Shown: positions 63,157 to 64,000 of the stretch, one piece after another | How positions within the stretch are numbered: position 1 is the first letter of the stretch | Layout: each line of letters starts with the position of its first letter | NCBI GenBank assembly: GCA_002715505.1 | Contig: PAZF01000021.1 | Coordinates: forward strand, 1-64,000 | DNA: 64,000 nucleotides | Direction: 5' to 3' | From: Candidatus Pelagibacterales bacterium | Lineage (GTDB): Bacteria; Pseudomonadota; Alphaproteobacteria; TMED109 | Notes under the pieces: generated by a model | What the model saw: only the letters and a program-made list of their open reading frames with translations | Told to the model about the DNA's origin: nothing | Databases searched by the model: none | Made by a program: the position numbers and the translations under genes

Positions 63157-64000
63157 CTAAAAACTTATAAATATTAAACTAAAAAATAATATTATACCCA
63201 ATACCATAAATGTGGCATAACTAAAAATTTTACCATTCTGAAAAGCTTTTAAGTATCTGGAAGCAGAATATACACAATATGAAACTCCTAAGGGACCAAG
63301 TCCATCTATAATTTTCTGATCAACTCTCTTCCATAAAAATTTAGAAAAAATTTTAAGTTTCTTGATAAATAAAAAGTTATACAAGATATCAAAATACCAT
63401 TTTTGTTTGATAACTATTAAAAGTTTGCTAAATGATTTATTAGTAAAGTCAAAAAAAGTATTTAATTTTGAAAAGTAAAATAATACTAAAAATGAAAATA
63501 ATATAACTGTTATTATTGGGAATAACTTAAAAATAAATGGGATATGATGTGCATTATCAACAAAGTTAATATTTTCTTTATAAAAAAGACTATTTTTCCA
63601 AAAACTTTCATATTTAACTATTTTATAAAAGAAAAATCCTGAGAAAATAGCCCCTAAAGAAAGAAGAAATAAAGGTACTAACATTACTAAAGGTGCTTCT
63701 TTAACACTCTCATATTCTTTTGTTTTTAATTTAGATTTTCCGTGAAAAGTCAAATAAATTAATCTTACAGAATAAATTGAAGTCATTGCTGCACCTAAAC
63801 ATCCTAAGTAGTAAACTAAGTTTCCTTTAATTGAATGCAAAGAAAAAGCAAACTCTAAGATTAAGTCTTTAGAAAAGTATCCAGAAAAAGGTGGAATTCC
63901 CATAAGCGCTAAAGATCCTAAAATTATGAAAAAATATGTGATAGGAATCTTTCTACATAACCCACCCATTTTTTTTATATTTTGTTCATGATGACAAACA
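63157..64000 (-). CDS. nuoL: NADH-quinone oxidoreductase subunit L, C-terminal part (cut by window edge)
   Basis: NuoL is the most distal proton-pumping subunit of complex I. The frame is open to the right edge, so the gene continues outside; 281 codons with the stop are visible. The visible part begins with a VCHHEQNIKKMGGL stretch, then PPFSGYFSKDLILE, further membrane helices, and the long amphipathic connecting helix region and final helix (ATFMVLGIILFFSLIFISF). An internal ATG at 63969 is not the start because conserved NuoL sequence continues before it. Confidence 0.95.
   Translation of the reverse strand, partial: VCHHEQNIKKMGGLCRKIPITYFFIILGSLALMGIPPFSGYFSKDLILEFAFSLHSIKGNLVYYLGCLGAAMTSIYSVRLIYLTFHGKSKLKTKEYESVKEAPLVMLVPLFLLSLGAIFSGFFFYKIVKYESFWKNSLFYKENINFVDNAHHIPFIFKLFPIITVILFSFLVLFYFSKLNTFFDFTNKSFSKLLIVIKQKWYFDILYNFLFIKKLKIFSKFLWKRVDQKIIDGLGPLGVSYCVYSASRYLKAFQNGKIFSYATFMVLGIILFFSLIFISF

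Overview
This 64 kb window is a very AT-rich, extremely compact piece of a bacterial chromosome. Summing the gaps between the genes called here gives only about 0.5 kb of non-coding DNA, so more than 99% is coding. No tRNA, rRNA, insertion sequence, phage gene or CRISPR array is visible, and no gap is long enough to hide one. Gene content and order point to Alphaproteobacteria: ntrB-ntrC-ntrY-ntrX-trkA-hfq, an ispD-ispF fusion, trpE/G/D/C-moaC-moeA-lexA, lpxI inside the lipid A cluster, a short proline-tRNA ligase, and nuoN-birA-coaX-rnj-mce-proS-lolC-lolD-dnaE. A GAAC-N7-GAAC site in front of lexA is the alphaproteobacterial SOS operator. Base composition, gene overlaps and tiny spacers suggest a streamlined, probably marine lineage (SAR11-like or HIMB59-like); the exact clade is inference.

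Layout. 1-10928 (minus): groEL (cut by the left edge), groES behind a CIRCE operator, hfq, a D-amino-acid-transaminase-like gene, trkH, trkA, ntrX, ntrY, ntrC-like and ntrB-like. 10937-13064 (plus): ispDF, pgpA, pncC. 13053-24597 (minus): a COQ10/RatA-like gene, lipA, lpdA, pdhC, pdhB, pdhA, ftsB, eno, kdsA, pyrG, secG, tpiA. 24659-35506 (plus): ppiD, trpE, trpG, trpD, trpC, moaC, moeA, lexA, gltX, gltA. 35511-64000 (minus, transcribed right to left): nuoL (cut by the right edge), nuoM, nuoN, birA, coaX, rnj, mce, a DUF1467-like gene, proS, lolC, lolD, dnaE; then, from their own promoter, rpsB, tsf, pyrH, frr, uppS, cdsA, dxr, rseP, bamA, skp, lpxD, fabZ, lpxA, lpxI, lpxB.

How the genes work together. 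The pyruvate block feeds the citrate cycle: enolase, the three pyruvate dehydrogenase components, lipoyl synthase and, in another unit, citrate synthase. The right-hand block couples translation factors to undecaprenyl, CDP-diacylglycerol and isoprenoid synthesis, then to outer-membrane assembly (RseP, BamA, Skp) and lipid A synthesis. The left block holds the NtrYX histidine kinase/regulator and potassium uptake.

Most unusual points. (1) PdhA carries an N-terminal extension of about 107 residues whose first 60 look like a Cro/YdaS-type helix-turn-helix DNA-binding domain. Its GTG start sits exactly where a good promoter would start transcription, and a perfect 6-5-6 palindrome lies just upstream of the -35. 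This could be an E1-alpha enzyme that reads or regulates its own promoter. (2) The NtrB/NtrC pair keeps open frames and its DNA-binding domain but has lost the kinase phospho-acceptor His, the receiver Asp, the GAFTGA loop and an intact Walker B: a pseudo-two-component pair beside an intact NtrY kinase. (3) ntrC and pyrG have no ATG, GTG or TTG where their family N-termini must begin. Both appear to start at ATT inside almost the same 13-nt initiation region. (4) gltA shows the same leaderless promoter spacing as pdhA. (5) BamA lacks the near-universal arginine of its loop-6 motif.
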